DNA from: Microbacterium sp. C7(2022)
GTDB taxonomy: Bacteria; Actinomycetota; Actinomycetes; Actinomycetales; Microbacteriaceae
Length of the DNA: 64,000 bases
Direction: 5' to 3'
Assembly: GCF_028823665.1 (NCBI RefSeq)
Contig: NZ_JAPEHV010000006.1
Location: 310,001-374,000, forward strand
Shown: positions 45,386 through 54,197 of the stretch, in pieces
Layout of the letters: every line of letters begins with the position of its first letter
How positions within the stretch are numbered: position 1 is the first letter of the stretch
Notes under the pieces: model-generated
Told to the model about the DNA's origin: nothing
What the model saw: the letters and a program-made list of their open reading frames with translations, nothing else
Databases searched by the model: none
Translations under genes and position numbers: made by a program

Positions 45386-47173
45386 CTATCGCTCGCTGTT
45401 TCCGGCCGACTCTTCGGCGCTCTCGACGCCGCCGTGCGCCACAGCCGTTGCGGCGGCGTCCAGATTCCGCTCATCCAGCCACGTGGGATCGGCCGCGTGA
45501 ACCCGTGCGAGCCCCCGCTCGACCTCAGCGTCGATGCGAGCGGCATCCCAGCCGAGCACGTCGGCGACGGATTCGGCCACTTCGATCGCGGTCGCGCGGG
45601 TCGCGTGGCCGACGAAAGCGAGGCTCGTGCGGCGCATGAGCAGGTCGTCCAGATGCGCGACGTCCTCCGTGAGGGCGAGGTGCCGCAGCTCGGCCGTGCT
45701 GTAGGTCGGCGCGTTCTCGAGGGGCGTGTCGACATCGTCGTTCAGAATCGCGTCGATGACGGATGCCGCCACCGTGCCGTATCGGTCGAGCAACGTGGCC
45801 ACGCGCGTGTGCGCCATCTCTTCGCTGTAGCGCGCGATCCACTGATGGCGAGCGCGTTCGGTGGTGGGGAACCCGCGCCCGCCCCCGATCGCGACACCCT
45901 TCGTGCTCGAGCGTCGCGGGTGATTCAGCACGGCCATCGCGCGGTCGGCGAGGTGCTCGGCCGAGGCGCGGAAGGTCGTCCACTTGCCACCGACCAGGCT
46001 CAGCACGGTCGCGTCGCCTCCGGTGAGTGGCTCCGCCTCGATGCGGTAGTCCCTCGAGACAAAGCCCGGCGCAAGATCGCCATGACCGGGCAGCGGACGC
46101 ACACCGGCGAACCGGTAGACGATCTGCGAGCGATCGACCGCGATAGCCGGCAGCACCTGCGAGATCAGACCGATGAAGTAGTCCACTTCGTCTTCGGTGC
46201 ACACCGCGCGCGTGGCCATGTCGTGTTCAAGATCGCTGGTGCCCACGAGCACGCGACCCTTGAGCGGGTAGATCAGCACGATGCGGCCGTCTTTGTTCTC
46301 GAAGAACAGTTCGCGCCCGCCCGTTGCCGCAAGCAGCTCGGGGTGATCCAGCACGATGTGCGAGCCCTTGGTGCCGCCCATGTAGCGTGTCGGGTCGCCC
46401 AGCGCCTGATTGGTGAGATCCGTCCAGGGCCCCGACGCGTTGATAATCACGGATGCCGCAAACGGGCGCTCTTCACCGGTCACCATGTCGCGCAGCAGCA
46501 CGCGGCCGCCCTCCGTCCCGACGGCCGCGAGGTAGTTCGCGGCCCGCGCACGGTCGCCACCGGCCCTGCGCCCGTCGTCAAGGATGTCGATGGCGAGGCG
46601 CTCAGGGTCGTGTAGCGAAGCATCCCAGTAGGTCGCGGTGTACTTCACATCCGGGTGCAGGTCGGGCAGCTCGCGCTTGGTCCGGGTGCGCCCATGGAAT
46701 GTGTGCCGAGGAACCGAGCCGCCGCCCCGCGAGAAGGAGTCGTAGATCACCAGGCCGATCTTGATCAGCGCGGCCCCGCGCTCGCGGTGCGCTCCGGCGC
46801 CGTGCCGCAGGAATCGTAGCGGCGCGCTCAAGATCCCGGAGAACGTGGAGAAGATCGGGATGGTCGTCTGAAGCGGCCGCACGAAGTGCGGCGCGATCTT
46901 CAGCAGTGAGTTGCGTTCGGTGACCGCCTCGTGCACGAGACGAAACTCGCCGTTTTCGAGGTAGCGGATGCCGCCGTGGATCATGTGCGACGACGCAGCG
47001 GACGCGCCGCTGATGAAATCGTCACGCTCCACGAGGGCTACGTCGATGCCTTGCATCGCCAGGTCGCGGAAGGTCGCGAGTCCGTTGATCCCCCCACCCA
47101 CGATGAGGACGTCCGCGTAGGGCCGGGCGACGATTGCCTCGCGGTCGTTGCGGCGGTCTTCTGCGTCGGTCAT
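45386..47173 (-). CDS. glpD: aerobic glycerol-3-phosphate dehydrogenase
   Basis: A 595-residue FAD enzyme, peripheral on the membrane, that oxidises glycerol 3-phosphate to DHAP and reduces quinone. It has ADVLIVGGGINGLATFRDLA (FAD), SGASAASSHMIHGGIRYLE, VIINASGPWTDLTN and LVGGKWTTFRASAEHLAD. A C-terminal alpha-helical domain follows from about 420. ATG 47173 follows GGGGAG. It is the first gene of glpD-glpK, divergent from the SorC-type regulator across a double palindrome. Confidence 0.95.
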   Translation of the reverse strand: MTDAEDRRNDREAIVARPYADVLIVGGGINGLATFRDLAMQGIDVALVERDDFISGASAASSHMIHGGIRYLENGEFRLVHEAVTERNSLLKIAPHFVRPLQTTIPIFSTFSGILSAPLRFLRHGAGAHRERGAALIKIGLVIYDSFSRGGGSVPRHTFHGRTRTKRELPDLHPDVKYTATYWDASLHDPERLAIDILDDGRRAGGDRARAANYLAAVGTEGGRVLLRDMVTGEERPFAASVIINASGPWTDLTNQALGDPTRYMGGTKGSHIVLDHPELLAATGGRELFFENKDGRIVLIYPLKGRVLVGTSDLEHDMATRAVCTEDEVDYFIGLISQVLPAIAVDRSQIVYRFAGVRPLPGHGDLAPGFVSRDYRIEAEPLTGGDATVLSLVGGKWTTFRASAEHLADRAMAVLNHPRRSSTKGVAIGGGRGFPTTERARHQWIARYSEEMAHTRVATLLDRYGTVAASVIDAILNDDVDTPLENAPTYSTAELRHLALTEDVAHLDDLLMRRTSLAFVGHATRATAIEVAESVADVLGWDAARIDAEVERGLARVHAADPTWLDERNLDAAATAVAHGGVESAEESAGNSER

Positions 47174-47246
47174 GATGCTCCCCTCGTCGCCCTGGCGCAC
47201 CGTGCGCACCGTGGCGTGCACCCATCATGACATCGCTGGGTAATGT

Positions 47247-47271
47247 TGCAGACCGTCTGCACATATGTGCA
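47247..47271. promoter_or_regulatory. double palindromic operator between glpD and its regulator
   Basis: TGCAGACCGTCTGCA (47247-47261) and TGCACATATGTGCA (47258-47271) are both perfectly symmetric and share TGCA. The pair sits 10 bp before the regulator ATG and 73 bp before the glpD start, a natural site for divergent control. Confidence 0.65.
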
Positions 47272-47281
47272 CACTAACCCC

Positions 47282-48241
47282 ATGGATGAGTCATCCGACA
47301 GCCCGAGCATCGAACGAACGCTCACCGCATCGCACCTCTACTACGTGCAGAACCGGACCATGGATGCCATCGCCCGCGAACTCGGAACCTCGCGCTCCAC
47401 GGTGTCGCGCCTGCTGTCTCATGCCCGCGCGACGGGGATCGTCGACATCCGCATTCGCTCTCCGTTCGAGGGCCCGCGGCTGCTCGAGGAACGCCTTGCG
47501 GCGCGCTTCGGCATCGTGGGGCACGTCGTGCCGGTCCCCGACGACGCCCACGAGGTCGAACGGCTGGAGCGCGTTGCCGTCGCCGCCGCCCACCTGCTGC
47601 ACGATCTCGTGCACTCCAACCTCACCATCGGCGTGGCGTGGGGTTCCACAACCGCCGAAGTGAGTCGTCGCCTGGCACCGAAGCAGGTGCACAACACGAC
47701 ATTCGTGCAACTCAACGGGTCGGGGAACACCCACACCACGGGCCTTCTGTATGCCAGCGAGATCCTGAGCCGGTTCGCGCGAGCCTATGGCGGGAGCGCT
47801 CAGCAGTTTCCCGTGCCGGCGTTCTTCGATGACCCGCTGACCAAGCAGGCGATGTGGCGCGAGCGCAGCACGCGCCGGATCCTCTCGATGCAGGCAGCGA
47901 TGGATCTGGTTGTTTTCAGCACCGGATCTGCCGGTTCTCGCGTTCCCTCGCACGTCTACTCGGGCGGCTACCTCGAGCCGAGCGACCTGGCGGCCCTCGA
48001 TGCGGAGGGTGTCGTGGGCGATGTTGCGACCGTCTTCTTCCGCGCCGATGGATCCAGCGACGGGATAGCCCTGAACGAACGCGCGACCGGCCCGCACTTC
48101 GACGTCTTGCGCCGTGCCGCGCGGCGGGTATGCGTCGTCTCGGGGGTGTCGAAGCTCGTCAGCCTCCGTGGCGCTCTGGCCGCGAATCTCGCGACCGACC
48201 TCGTCATCGACGAAGCCACAGCACGCGCGCTGGTCGACTGA
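47282..48241 (+). CDS. SorC/DeoR-type sugar-binding transcriptional regulator
   Basis: A 319-residue regulator. The N-terminal helix-turn-helix is YYVQNRTMDAIARELGTSRSTVSRLLSHARATGIVDIRI (about 18-55). The rest is the SorC effector-binding domain with TIGVAWGSTTAEVSRRL and FVQLNGSG, which usually binds a phosphorylated sugar or polyol. Given its divergent position it most likely responds to glycerol 3-phosphate or a related polyol and controls glpD-glpK and itself. ATG 47282 is preferred to the upstream GTG/TTG codons because it follows the operator. Confidence 0.88.
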   Translation: MDESSDSPSIERTLTASHLYYVQNRTMDAIARELGTSRSTVSRLLSHARATGIVDIRIRSPFEGPRLLEERLAARFGIVGHVVPVPDDAHEVERLERVAVAAAHLLHDLVHSNLTIGVAWGSTTAEVSRRLAPKQVHNTTFVQLNGSGNTHTTGLLYASEILSRFARAYGGSAQQFPVPAFFDDPLTKQAMWRERSTRRILSMQAAMDLVVFSTGSAGSRVPSHVYSGGYLEPSDLAALDAEGVVGDVATVFFRADGSSDGIALNERATGPHFDVLRRAARRVCVVSGVSKLVSLRGALAANLATDLVIDEATARALVD

Positions 48242-48253
48242 TCACGCCCGGCG

Positions 48254-48277
48254 ACTTGGGAATGAAAACGCCCAAGT
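48254..48277. terminator. weak hairpin after the SorC-type gene
   Basis: ACTTGGG and CCCAAGT form a 7-bp stem with a 10-nt loop, 12 bp after the regulator stop and ahead of the riboflavin promoter. Confidence 0.4.
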
Positions 48278-48286
48278 GTCGTTGAG

Positions 48287-48292
48287 TAGACT
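48287..48292 (+). promoter_or_regulatory. -10 box of the riboflavin operon
   Basis: TAGACT lies 15 bp before the riboswitch P1 stem, so transcription should begin just ahead of it. No clear -35 box is seen. Confidence 0.45.
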
Positions 48293-48307
48293 CGTGAGCA
48301 GAAATAC

Positions 48308-48460
48308 GTGCTCCGGGGTCGGTGAGAATCCGAACCGGCGGTGACAGTCCGCGAACCACAGCATCCGCATCCGATCGATGCCGCTGTGGCCGATCCGGTG
48401 GAATTCCGGAACCGACGGTGATGCGAGGGAAGCCTCGCGAGTCCGGAAGGGAGGCAGCAC
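48308..48460 (+). ncRNA. FMN riboswitch (RFN element)
   Basis: The conserved blocks appear in order: GGGGTCGGTGAGAATCCGAA, CCGGCGGTGACAGTCCGCGA, CCGGTGGAATTCCGGAACCG, ACGGTGATGCGAGGG and GAGTCCGGAAGGGAGG. The P1 stem is GTGCT (48308-48312) with AGCAC (48456-48460). It binds FMN and should repress ribD-ribE-ribBA-ribH when flavin is abundant. ribD starts 69 nt downstream. Confidence 0.95.
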
Positions 48461-48523
48461 GGCGGTGCTTCGCGCATCGCGTGTGGTGTCATTCCCTACC
48501 TTGGAGCAACAGGTAGACGGGAA
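48456..48523 (+). promoter_or_regulatory. riboswitch expression platform
   Basis: AGCAC, the 3' strand of P1, can instead pair with GTGCT at 48465-48469 (loop GGCG), so ligand-bound and free states are mutually exclusive. A second stem pairs CTACCT (48496) with AGGTAG (48511) and TTCC (48492) with GGAA (48520), which would cover part of the ribD Shine-Dalgarno. The switch therefore looks translational. Confidence 0.5.
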
Positions 48524-48528
48524 AGAGA

Positions 48529-49554
48529 ATGGCGATCACCGACATCGAGCGCGACGCGATGCGTCGCGCGGTGCGTGTCGCGCACAACGGTCCGCGGGGT
48601 GTCAACCCGCAGGTCGGTGCGGTGATCCTGTCCCCCGCAGGCGACGTCCTGGCCGAAGGCTGGCATCGCGGCGCCGGAACTCCTCACGCAGAAGTCGATG
48701 CCCTGTCGAAGCTCACGGGCGACGCCGCACGCGGCGCTACCGCCGTGGTGACCCTCGAGCCCTGCAACCACACCGGCCGCACCGGCCCGTGCGCCGAGGC
48801 GCTGATCGATGCCGGTGTCGCGCGCGTCGTGTACGCGATCGCCGACCCGGGCGAGCGTTCCGCTGGCGGCGGCGAGCGCCTGCGCGCGGCCGGCGTCGAT
48901 GTCGTCGCAGAAACCAACGACCCCGGCGCACGGGACCTTCTGGAATCGTGGCTCACCGTCCAGCAACTGGGACGCCCACACGTCACCGTCAAGTGGGCTC
49001 AGAGCCTGGATGGCCGTGCCGCGGCATCCGATGGAACGAGCCAGTGGATCACCGGCCCGCACGCCCGCGCCGATGTGCATCACCGTCGTGCGCTCGCCGA
49101 TGCGATCGTCGCCGGCACGGGCACGATCCTTGCCGACGACCCGGCGCTCACCGCACGCCTCTCCGACGGCTCGCTGGCCACCGACCAGCCGATCCCCGTC
49201 GTGATCGGCGAGCGCGAGGTGCCCGAGAACGCACAGGTGCGTACCCACCCTTGCGCGATGCTGCAGTACGGCCGCGACCTGCACGCCGCTCTGACCGATC
49301 TGCGCGAGCGTGGGGTCCACCGAGTGTTCGTCGAGGGTGGGCCGACGGTCGCCAGCGCCTTCCTTGCCGCCGACCTCGCCGACGAGGTCCTCGTGTACAT
49401 CGCGCCCATGCTTCTCGGGGGCGACCGAGTGGCGATCGGCGACCTCGGCGTGTCGACGATCACCGAAGCACGGCGCCTGCACCTGGCATCCATCGAACGA
49501 CTCGGCGACGACGCCCTAATCGTGTTGCACCCCCTCGACGAAAGCGAGACGTGA
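48529..49554 (+). CDS. ribD: bifunctional pyrimidine deaminase/reductase
   Basis: A 341-residue enzyme for riboflavin steps two and three. The zinc deaminase domain has H53 and E55 in TPHAEVDAL and C79/C88 in LEPCNHTGRTGPC. The reductase domain (about 150-341) has VTVKWAQSLDGRAAASDG and HRVFVEGGPTVASAFL. The ATG lies just after the riboswitch expression platform, behind GGGAAAGAG. The stop overlaps the ribE ATG by one base. Confidence 0.95.
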   Translation: MAITDIERDAMRRAVRVAHNGPRGVNPQVGAVILSPAGDVLAEGWHRGAGTPHAEVDALSKLTGDAARGATAVVTLEPCNHTGRTGPCAEALIDAGVARVVYAIADPGERSAGGGERLRAAGVDVVAETNDPGARDLLESWLTVQQLGRPHVTVKWAQSLDGRAAASDGTSQWITGPHARADVHHRRALADAIVAGTGTILADDPALTARLSDGSLATDQPIPVVIGEREVPENAQVRTHPCAMLQYGRDLHAALTDLRERGVHRVFVEGGPTVASAFLAADLADEVLVYIAPMLLGGDRVAIGDLGVSTITEARRLHLASIERLGDDALIVLHPLDESET

Positions 49555-50204
49555 TGTTCACCGGAATCGTGGAAGAAATCGGCACCGTGACGGAGGTCAC
49601 CCCGTCCGGCGACGGCGTACGCGTGACCGTGCGCGCCCCGCGGGCGGTGTCGGATGCCGCGCACGGCGACTCTATTTCGGTGAGCGGCGTCTGCCTCACC
49701 GTTGTCGCACAAGATGAGATCAGCTTCACCGCCGACGTCATGCGCCAGACGCTCGAGATGTCGACGCTCGTGGGAGTCGCCGCGGGCCGTCCCGTCAACA
49801 TCGAGCGTGCGACGGCGGCGCACGGCCGCCTCGGCGGACACATCGTGCAGGGCCACATCGATGGCACCGGCGAGGTGCTCGAGGTGCGGCCGGGCGCACA
49901 GTGGCGAGTGATCCGCATCGGATTGTCGGCCTCGCTCGCACCGCTCGTGGTCGACAAGGGTTCCATCGCCGTCGATGGCGTGTCGCTCACGGTGAGCGCC
50001 GCCAGTGCTCCCGACGCCGCCGAACACTGGTTCGAGGTGTCCCTCATCCCCGAGACCTTGGAAGCCACCACTCTCGGGGCACGCGTCGTCGGCGACGCGG
50101 TGAACCTCGAGACCGACATCTTGGCGCGCCATGTGCAGCGCCTGATCGCATTCGCGCCCGCCGAGAGCATTCCCGGCACTCTGAAAGAAGGGGGCTCACG
50201 ATGA
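49554..50204 (+). CDS. ribE: riboflavin synthase alpha subunit
   Basis: A 216-residue enzyme that dismutates two 6,7-dimethyl-8-ribityllumazine molecules into riboflavin. It begins MFTGIVEEIGTVTEV and has the duplicated barrel: SVSGVCLTVV in the first half and AVDGVSLTVS in the second, with GGHIVQGHIDGTGEV between. The length is standard. It overlaps both ribD and ribBA, so the operon is tightly coupled. Confidence 0.96.
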   Translation: MFTGIVEEIGTVTEVTPSGDGVRVTVRAPRAVSDAAHGDSISVSGVCLTVVAQDEISFTADVMRQTLEMSTLVGVAAGRPVNIERATAAHGRLGGHIVQGHIDGTGEVLEVRPGAQWRVIRIGLSASLAPLVVDKGSIAVDGVSLTVSAASAPDAAEHWFEVSLIPETLEATTLGARVVGDAVNLETDILARHVQRLIAFAPAESIPGTLKEGGSR

Positions 50205-51478
50205 GCCTTGCCCGTATCCCCGACGCCCTCGACGCCCTGCGCGCCGGGCGTCCCATCATCGTCGCCGACGATGAGAACCGCGAGAACGAGGGCGACGTCA
50301 TCCTGTCGGCCCAGCTCGCCACCCCCGAGTGGATCGCGTGGACAGTCCGGTGGTCGAGCGGCTTCATCTGCGCGCCGATGCCGGCCGACTGGGCAGACCG
50401 GCTCGACCTGCCGCCGATGGTCGAGACGAACCAAGACGCGCGCGGCACGGCGTACACCGTCAGCGTCGACGCCGCCGACCGCGTGTCGACGGGAATCAGC
50501 GCATCTGACCGCGCGCACACCCTGAATGTGCTCGCGAACCCGGCGTCGACCCCCACAAGCGTGATCCGCCCGGGCCACATCCTGCCCCTGCGTGCGGTCG
50601 ACGGCGGCGTGCGCGAGCGCGGCGGGCACACCGAAGCTGCGGTTGAGCTCATGCGTCTGGCAGGGCTCGAGCCCGTCGGCGCGATCGCCGAGGTCGTGGC
50701 CGAAGACGGATCGATGATGCGGATGCCGGGGCTCCTCGAACTCGGAGAACGTGACGACGTCCCGGTCATCACGATCGAGCAGCTGATCGCCTATCTCAAC
50801 GAGGTCGACCCCGTCGAAAGCACGCCCGCCGCGGCACACCGGCGTCGTGTCAGCCTGCGCGCCGAAGCCAACGTGCCGACGTCGCACGGCGAGTTCCGCT
50901 TTTTGGCGTACAAGGATCGCATCACCGGTACTGACCACCTCGCCATCGTCGCGGGCGAGCTGGACGACAACCCGCCGCTCGTGCGCGTGCACTCCGAGTG
51001 CCTCACGGGCGAAGCGTTCGACTCGCTCAAGTGCGAGTGCGGCCCCCAGTTGGATGCCGCGCTCGACGCCATCGCCACCCAGGGCGGCGTTGTGATCTAC
51101 ATGCGCGGCCACGAGGGCCGCGGTATCGGCCTCATCAACAAGCTGCGCGCCTACAGCCTGCAAGAACGAGGCCTCGACACCGTCGATGCGAACCTGGCTC
51201 TAGGGCTGCCGGCAGACGCGCGCGACTACGCCGCCGCAGCCGGCATCCTCGCTGACCTGGGCGTGGACGAACTGCGCCTGCTCACCAACAACACCGACAA
51301 GGTCGCGCAGCTGCGCGAGTTCGGCATCGGCATCGTCGAGCAGGTTCCGCTGCTGGTCGGGGTCGGCCCCAACAACCACCAGTACCTCGCGACCAAGCGT
51401 GATCGAATGGGACACATCATCGACGAAGGCGATCTCGCCGACGCCGTGGCACAGATGCACGAAGGAGCAGACAAGTGA
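50201..51478 (+). CDS. ribBA: bifunctional DHBP synthase / GTP cyclohydrolase II
   Basis: A 425-residue fusion supplying both riboflavin precursors. The N-terminal DHBP synthase (about 1-205) has [16 protein letters not shown] and [12 protein letters not shown]. The C-terminal GTP cyclohydrolase II has the zinc ligands in [20 protein letters not shown] and the catalytic [15 protein letters not shown]. Both halves look intact. The ATG overlaps the ribE stop and the end overlaps the ribH GTG. Confidence 0.96.
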   Translation: MSLARIPDALDALRAGRPIIVADDENRENEGDVILSAQLATPEWIAWTVRWSSGFICAPMPADWADRLDLPPMVETNQDARGTAYTVSVDAADRVSTGISASDRAHTLNVLANPASTPTSVIRPGHILPLRAVDGGVRERGGHTEAAVELMRLAGLEPVGAIAEVVAEDGSMMRMPGLLELGERDDVPVITIEQLIAYLNEVDPVESTPAAAHRRRVSLRAEANVPTSHGEFRFLAYKDRITGTDHLAIVAGELDDNPPLVRVHSECLTGEAFDSLKCECGPQLDAALDAIATQGGVVIYMRGHEGRGIGLINKLRAYSLQERGLDTVDANLALGLPADARDYAAAAGILADLGVDELRLLTNNTDKVAQLREFGIGIVEQVPLLVGVGPNNHQYLATKRDRMGHIIDEGDLADAVAQMHEGADK

Positions 51479-51951
51479 GCGGTACCGGAGCCCCGCGCCC
51501 CGACGAAACACCCGATGCCCGCGGCCTCAACGTGATCGTGATCGCGGGAACGTGGCACGACGTCATCACCGACGGACTGATCGCCGGGGCCGAGCGTGCC
51601 TTGTCGCAGTTCGGCGCGACCTATCGGGTCGAGCGCGTTCCCGGTTCGTTCGAGCTCCCCGTTGCGGCGAAGGCGGCGCTCGAGGCCGGTGCCGACGCCG
51701 TCGTGGCGCTCGGCGTCATCATCCGCGGTGGCACGCCCCACTTCGAGTTCGTCTCCTCCGCGGCCACCGACGGCCTCACGCGCGTCGCGCTCGACACCGG
51801 CAAGCCTGTCGGGTTCGGCGTGCTCACTCTCGACGACGAGCAGCAGGGCCTCGATCGCGCAGGCCTGGAGCACTCGAAAGAAGACAAGGGGTTCGAAGCA
51901 GCGGATGCCGCGGTGCGCACCGCACTGCTCCTTCGCGCGCTGCGCTCCTGA
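51475..51951 (+). CDS. ribH: 6,7-dimethyl-8-ribityllumazine synthase
   Basis: A 158-residue lumazine synthase that condenses the pyrimidine and DHBP. It has [28 protein letters not shown], and the phosphate/catalytic block [21 protein letters not shown]. The length fits an icosahedral or pentameric member. A GTG start overlaps the ribBA stop by 4 bp. It is the last gene of the riboflavin operon; a short palindrome follows the stop. Confidence 0.96.
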   Translation: MSGTGAPRPDETPDARGLNVIVIAGTWHDVITDGLIAGAERALSQFGATYRVERVPGSFELPVAAKAALEAGADAVVALGVIIRGGTPHFEFVSSAATDGLTRVALDTGKPVGFGVLTLDDEQQGLDRAGLEHSKEDKGFEAADAAVRTALLLRALRS

Positions 51952-51953
51952 AC

Positions 51954-51967
51954 CTGATTCGTATCAG
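51954..51967. terminator. short hairpin after ribH
   Basis: CTGAT-TCGT-ATCAG forms a perfect 5-bp stem right after the ribH stop. It is weak for a terminator. Confidence 0.3.
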
Positions 51968-52024
51968 TCACGTTCGACAGGGACCCCACGGGGTACCAGA
52001 CCAATCGCGCGCAGATCGAGCTTT

Positions 52025-52036
52025 CCGATGCATCGG
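52025..52036. promoter_or_regulatory. 12-bp palindrome in the ribH-membrane gene gap
   Basis: CCGATGCATCGG is perfectly symmetric and lies 49 bp before the -10 box of the next gene, where a repressor or activator could bind. Confidence 0.3.
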
Positions 52037-52084
52037 GCAATCGGTGTGAGGCAGACCTTGCTGGCGCACCGGGAGAATTCCGCC

Positions 52085-52090
52085 TACCGT
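52085..52090 (+). promoter_or_regulatory. -10 box, leaderless membrane-protein promoter
   Basis: TACCGT ends 7 nt before ATG 52098. Confidence 0.45.
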
Positions 52091-52097
52091 GACGATC

Positions 52098-52451
52098 ATG
52101 GAGATCCTGCGTCACGTCGTGCTGTTCATTCACCTCATCGGCTTCGCCGTGCTGTTCGGCGCATGGGCCGTCGAACTATTCAACGGCCGTCGCGGAATCA
52201 CCCGCCTGATGAGCTATGGCCTGCTCATCGCCGGTGTCGCCGGTCTCGCCCTCGCCGCCCCGTGGGGCATCGAGTACGACCTGAACTACGCCAAGATCGG
52301 CACCAAACTCGTCATCCTGGTGGCGATCGGCGCACTCCTCGGCATCGGAAGCGGCCGCCAGCGCAAGTCGGGCGCCGTTCCGCCCGCGATCTTCTGGCTG
52401 ATCGGCATCCTCACCGCCGCCAACGCCGCAATCGCCACAATCTGGCGCTAA
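52098..52451 (+). CDS. small four-helix membrane protein, unknown function
   Basis: I do not recognise a characterised family. The 117-residue product has four hydrophobic segments (about 4-25, 37-57, 70-86 and 98-115) and few charges. It starts MEILRHVVLFIHLIGFAVLFGAWAVELF, with histidines in the first helix, and has a cytoplasmic loop GSGRQRKSG. ATG 52098 is favoured over GTG 52089 because the GTG overlaps the -10 box. It is a single transcription unit convergent with the ABC exporter operon. Confidence 0.65.
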   Translation: MEILRHVVLFIHLIGFAVLFGAWAVELFNGRRGITRLMSYGLLIAGVAGLALAAPWGIEYDLNYAKIGTKLVILVAIGALLGIGSGRQRKSGAVPPAIFWLIGILTAANAAIATIWR

Positions 52452-52512
52452 CGTCCTCTCGTTTTCGATCGGATGCCACGCCCGCGCAGTCTGCGGGGCG
52501 TGGCATCCGTCA

Positions 52513-53340
52513 TTATCCGAGGAAGAGGGCGCGCAGGCGCTTGGTCGTGAAGACCAGCCCGACCGCGATCATGACGACGTAGTAGAGGACGTGCCACAGC
52601 ATGTCGGGGCTGAGCGCCCCGGTCGTGAGGCCCCGCACCAGTTCGACGCCGTGCCACAGCGGGAAGGCTTGCACGAGCCACTGGATCGGCTCGGGGTACA
52701 CGGTGATCGGGTACAGCGTGGCCGAGAAGAGGAACATCGGCAGGAGCACGAAGTTGATCCAGTCCATGTGCTGGAACGCCTTCATGTAACTCGTCACCGC
52801 CATCCCCACGCTGGCGAAGCCGAACGCGATGAGCATGACCGCGGGAAGGGCGAGGATCGCGGTCCACGCCAGGTTGAGGCCGGCGAACTGCATGATCACC
52901 ATGAAACCGGTCGCATAGAGCAGGCCGCGCAGAAGCGCGTAGAGGATCTCGCCGAGCGCCACATCGAGCGGGCCGAGCGAGGTCGCGAGCATCCCCTCGT
53001 AGAGCTTGCCGTAGTTGAGCTTGAAGAACACGTTCCACGTCGAGTCGTAGATCGCACCGTTCATCGCTGAGACGGCGAGCAACGCCGGAGCGATGAAGGC
53101 GGCGTACGACACCTCCAAGCCAGACGAGGTTTCGACGTCGCCGATGAGCGCGCCCAGGCCAATGCCCATCGAGGCGAGGTAGAACACCGGCTCGAAGAAG
53201 CCCGAGAGCACGACGACCCAGCTCGACGAGCGCGCCGCGATGAGCCCGCGTTGCACGACAGCCCATGGGTTCCCCGCCCACAGCGCACGCACGCCACCGG
53301 CGCGGCGAGGGGTGTCGATGACGACAGCTTCGGCGCTCAT
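52513..53340 (-). CDS. ABC-2 type transporter permease (second permease)
   Basis: A 275-residue permease with six hydrophobic segments. The region SAMNGAIYDSTWNVFFKLNYGKLYEGMLATSLGPLDVALGEI matches the NodJ/DrrB ABC-2 superfamily. Its ATG overlaps the stop of the first permease by 4 bp. The complex exports a drug, lipid or glycan; no substrate-specific neighbour is visible. Confidence 0.85.
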   Translation of the reverse strand: MSAEAVVIDTPRRAGGVRALWAGNPWAVVQRGLIAARSSSWVVVLSGFFEPVFYLASMGIGLGALIGDVETSSGLEVSYAAFIAPALLAVSAMNGAIYDSTWNVFFKLNYGKLYEGMLATSLGPLDVALGEILYALLRGLLYATGFMVIMQFAGLNLAWTAILALPAVMLIAFGFASVGMAVTSYMKAFQHMDWINFVLLPMFLFSATLYPITVYPEPIQWLVQAFPLWHGVELVRGLTTGALSPDMLWHVLYYVVMIAVGLVFTTKRLRALFLG

Positions 53341-54197
53341 TTGGCCAGCCTCCGCTCGAACAGACGGCGCCCGATCAGGTAGCCGGCGACCGTGAGCACG
53401 ATGAGGTACCCCAGATGGATCGCAATCATGAGGGGGCTGAGCGGCCGCCCATAAGTCAGCATCCGCCCGAGTTCACTCGCGTGCCACAGCGGCGAGATCC
53501 AGCCGATCCACTGCAGCCACAGCGGCAGCGTGACCAGCGGGTAGAACGTGCCCGAAAACAGGAACATCGGCATGAAGATGAAGCGCTGCACGAGAGCGAA
53601 CTGGCCCTTGTCGTCTTCGATCGATGCGGCGTATGCCATGAGCGGCACGCCGAATGCCAGGCCCGCGAGCATCGCGACGAGGATCGTGAGCAGCCCGGAC
53701 GCCCCCTGCGGGATGGCACCGAACAGGTACAGGAAGGCGGTGTACGCGACGGCGACGACCGCCATGCGCGCCGCCGCGCCAAACGTCACGCCCGTCGCGA
53801 TCTGCCCGCTCGACAGCGGCGACGCACTGAACCCGAAGAAGTAGCGGCGCCATTTGAACCCCGACATCACCGGGTAGGTGAACTCCTCACTGGCGACGGA
53901 GATCGTTGCCGTCATGAGGAGTGCAGGTGCGACGAACACGAGGTACGACACCTCCATGCCGCCGTCCGACACCGGCGCATCGATAAGCGCAGCAAGCCCC
54001 ACCGCCAAGCCGAGCAAGTAGAGGATCGGCTGACCGAGCGCGCCGACGATGATCGTCCACCCGTAGGCGCGCATCGCGCGCACCATGTGTTCGGTGACGT
54101 ACCAGGCGCCGCGTCGCCGCGGGGCACGTCCCCATTCGAGGGCTTCCTGACGAAGCTGATCGAGGGACGGGTGCTCGATGACTGTGGGCTCGCTCAT
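53337..54197 (-). CDS. ABC-2 type transporter permease (first permease)
   Basis: A 286-residue permease homologous in layout to the downstream one. A basic cytoplasmic head (EWGRAPRRRGAWYVTEHMVRAMRAYG) leads to six membrane segments with the family block ATISVASEEFTYPVMSGFKWRRYFFGFSASPLSSGQ. Two different permeases imply a heterodimeric channel powered by one ATPase. It overlaps both neighbours as ATGA. Confidence 0.85.
   Translation of the reverse strand: MSEPTVIEHPSLDQLRQEALEWGRAPRRRGAWYVTEHMVRAMRAYGWTIIVGALGQPILYLLGLAVGLAALIDAPVSDGGMEVSYLVFVAPALLMTATISVASEEFTYPVMSGFKWRRYFFGFSASPLSSGQIATGVTFGAAARMAVVAVAYTAFLYLFGAIPQGASGLLTILVAMLAGLAFGVPLMAYAASIEDDKGQFALVQRFIFMPMFLFSGTFYPLVTLPLWLQWIGWISPLWHASELGRMLTYGRPLSPLMIAIHLGYLIVLTVAGYLIGRRLFERRLAK

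Noticed and set aside
44723-46615. 630-codon open frame opposite glpK and glpD
   Set aside because: It crosses two conserved genes and contains no domain motif.
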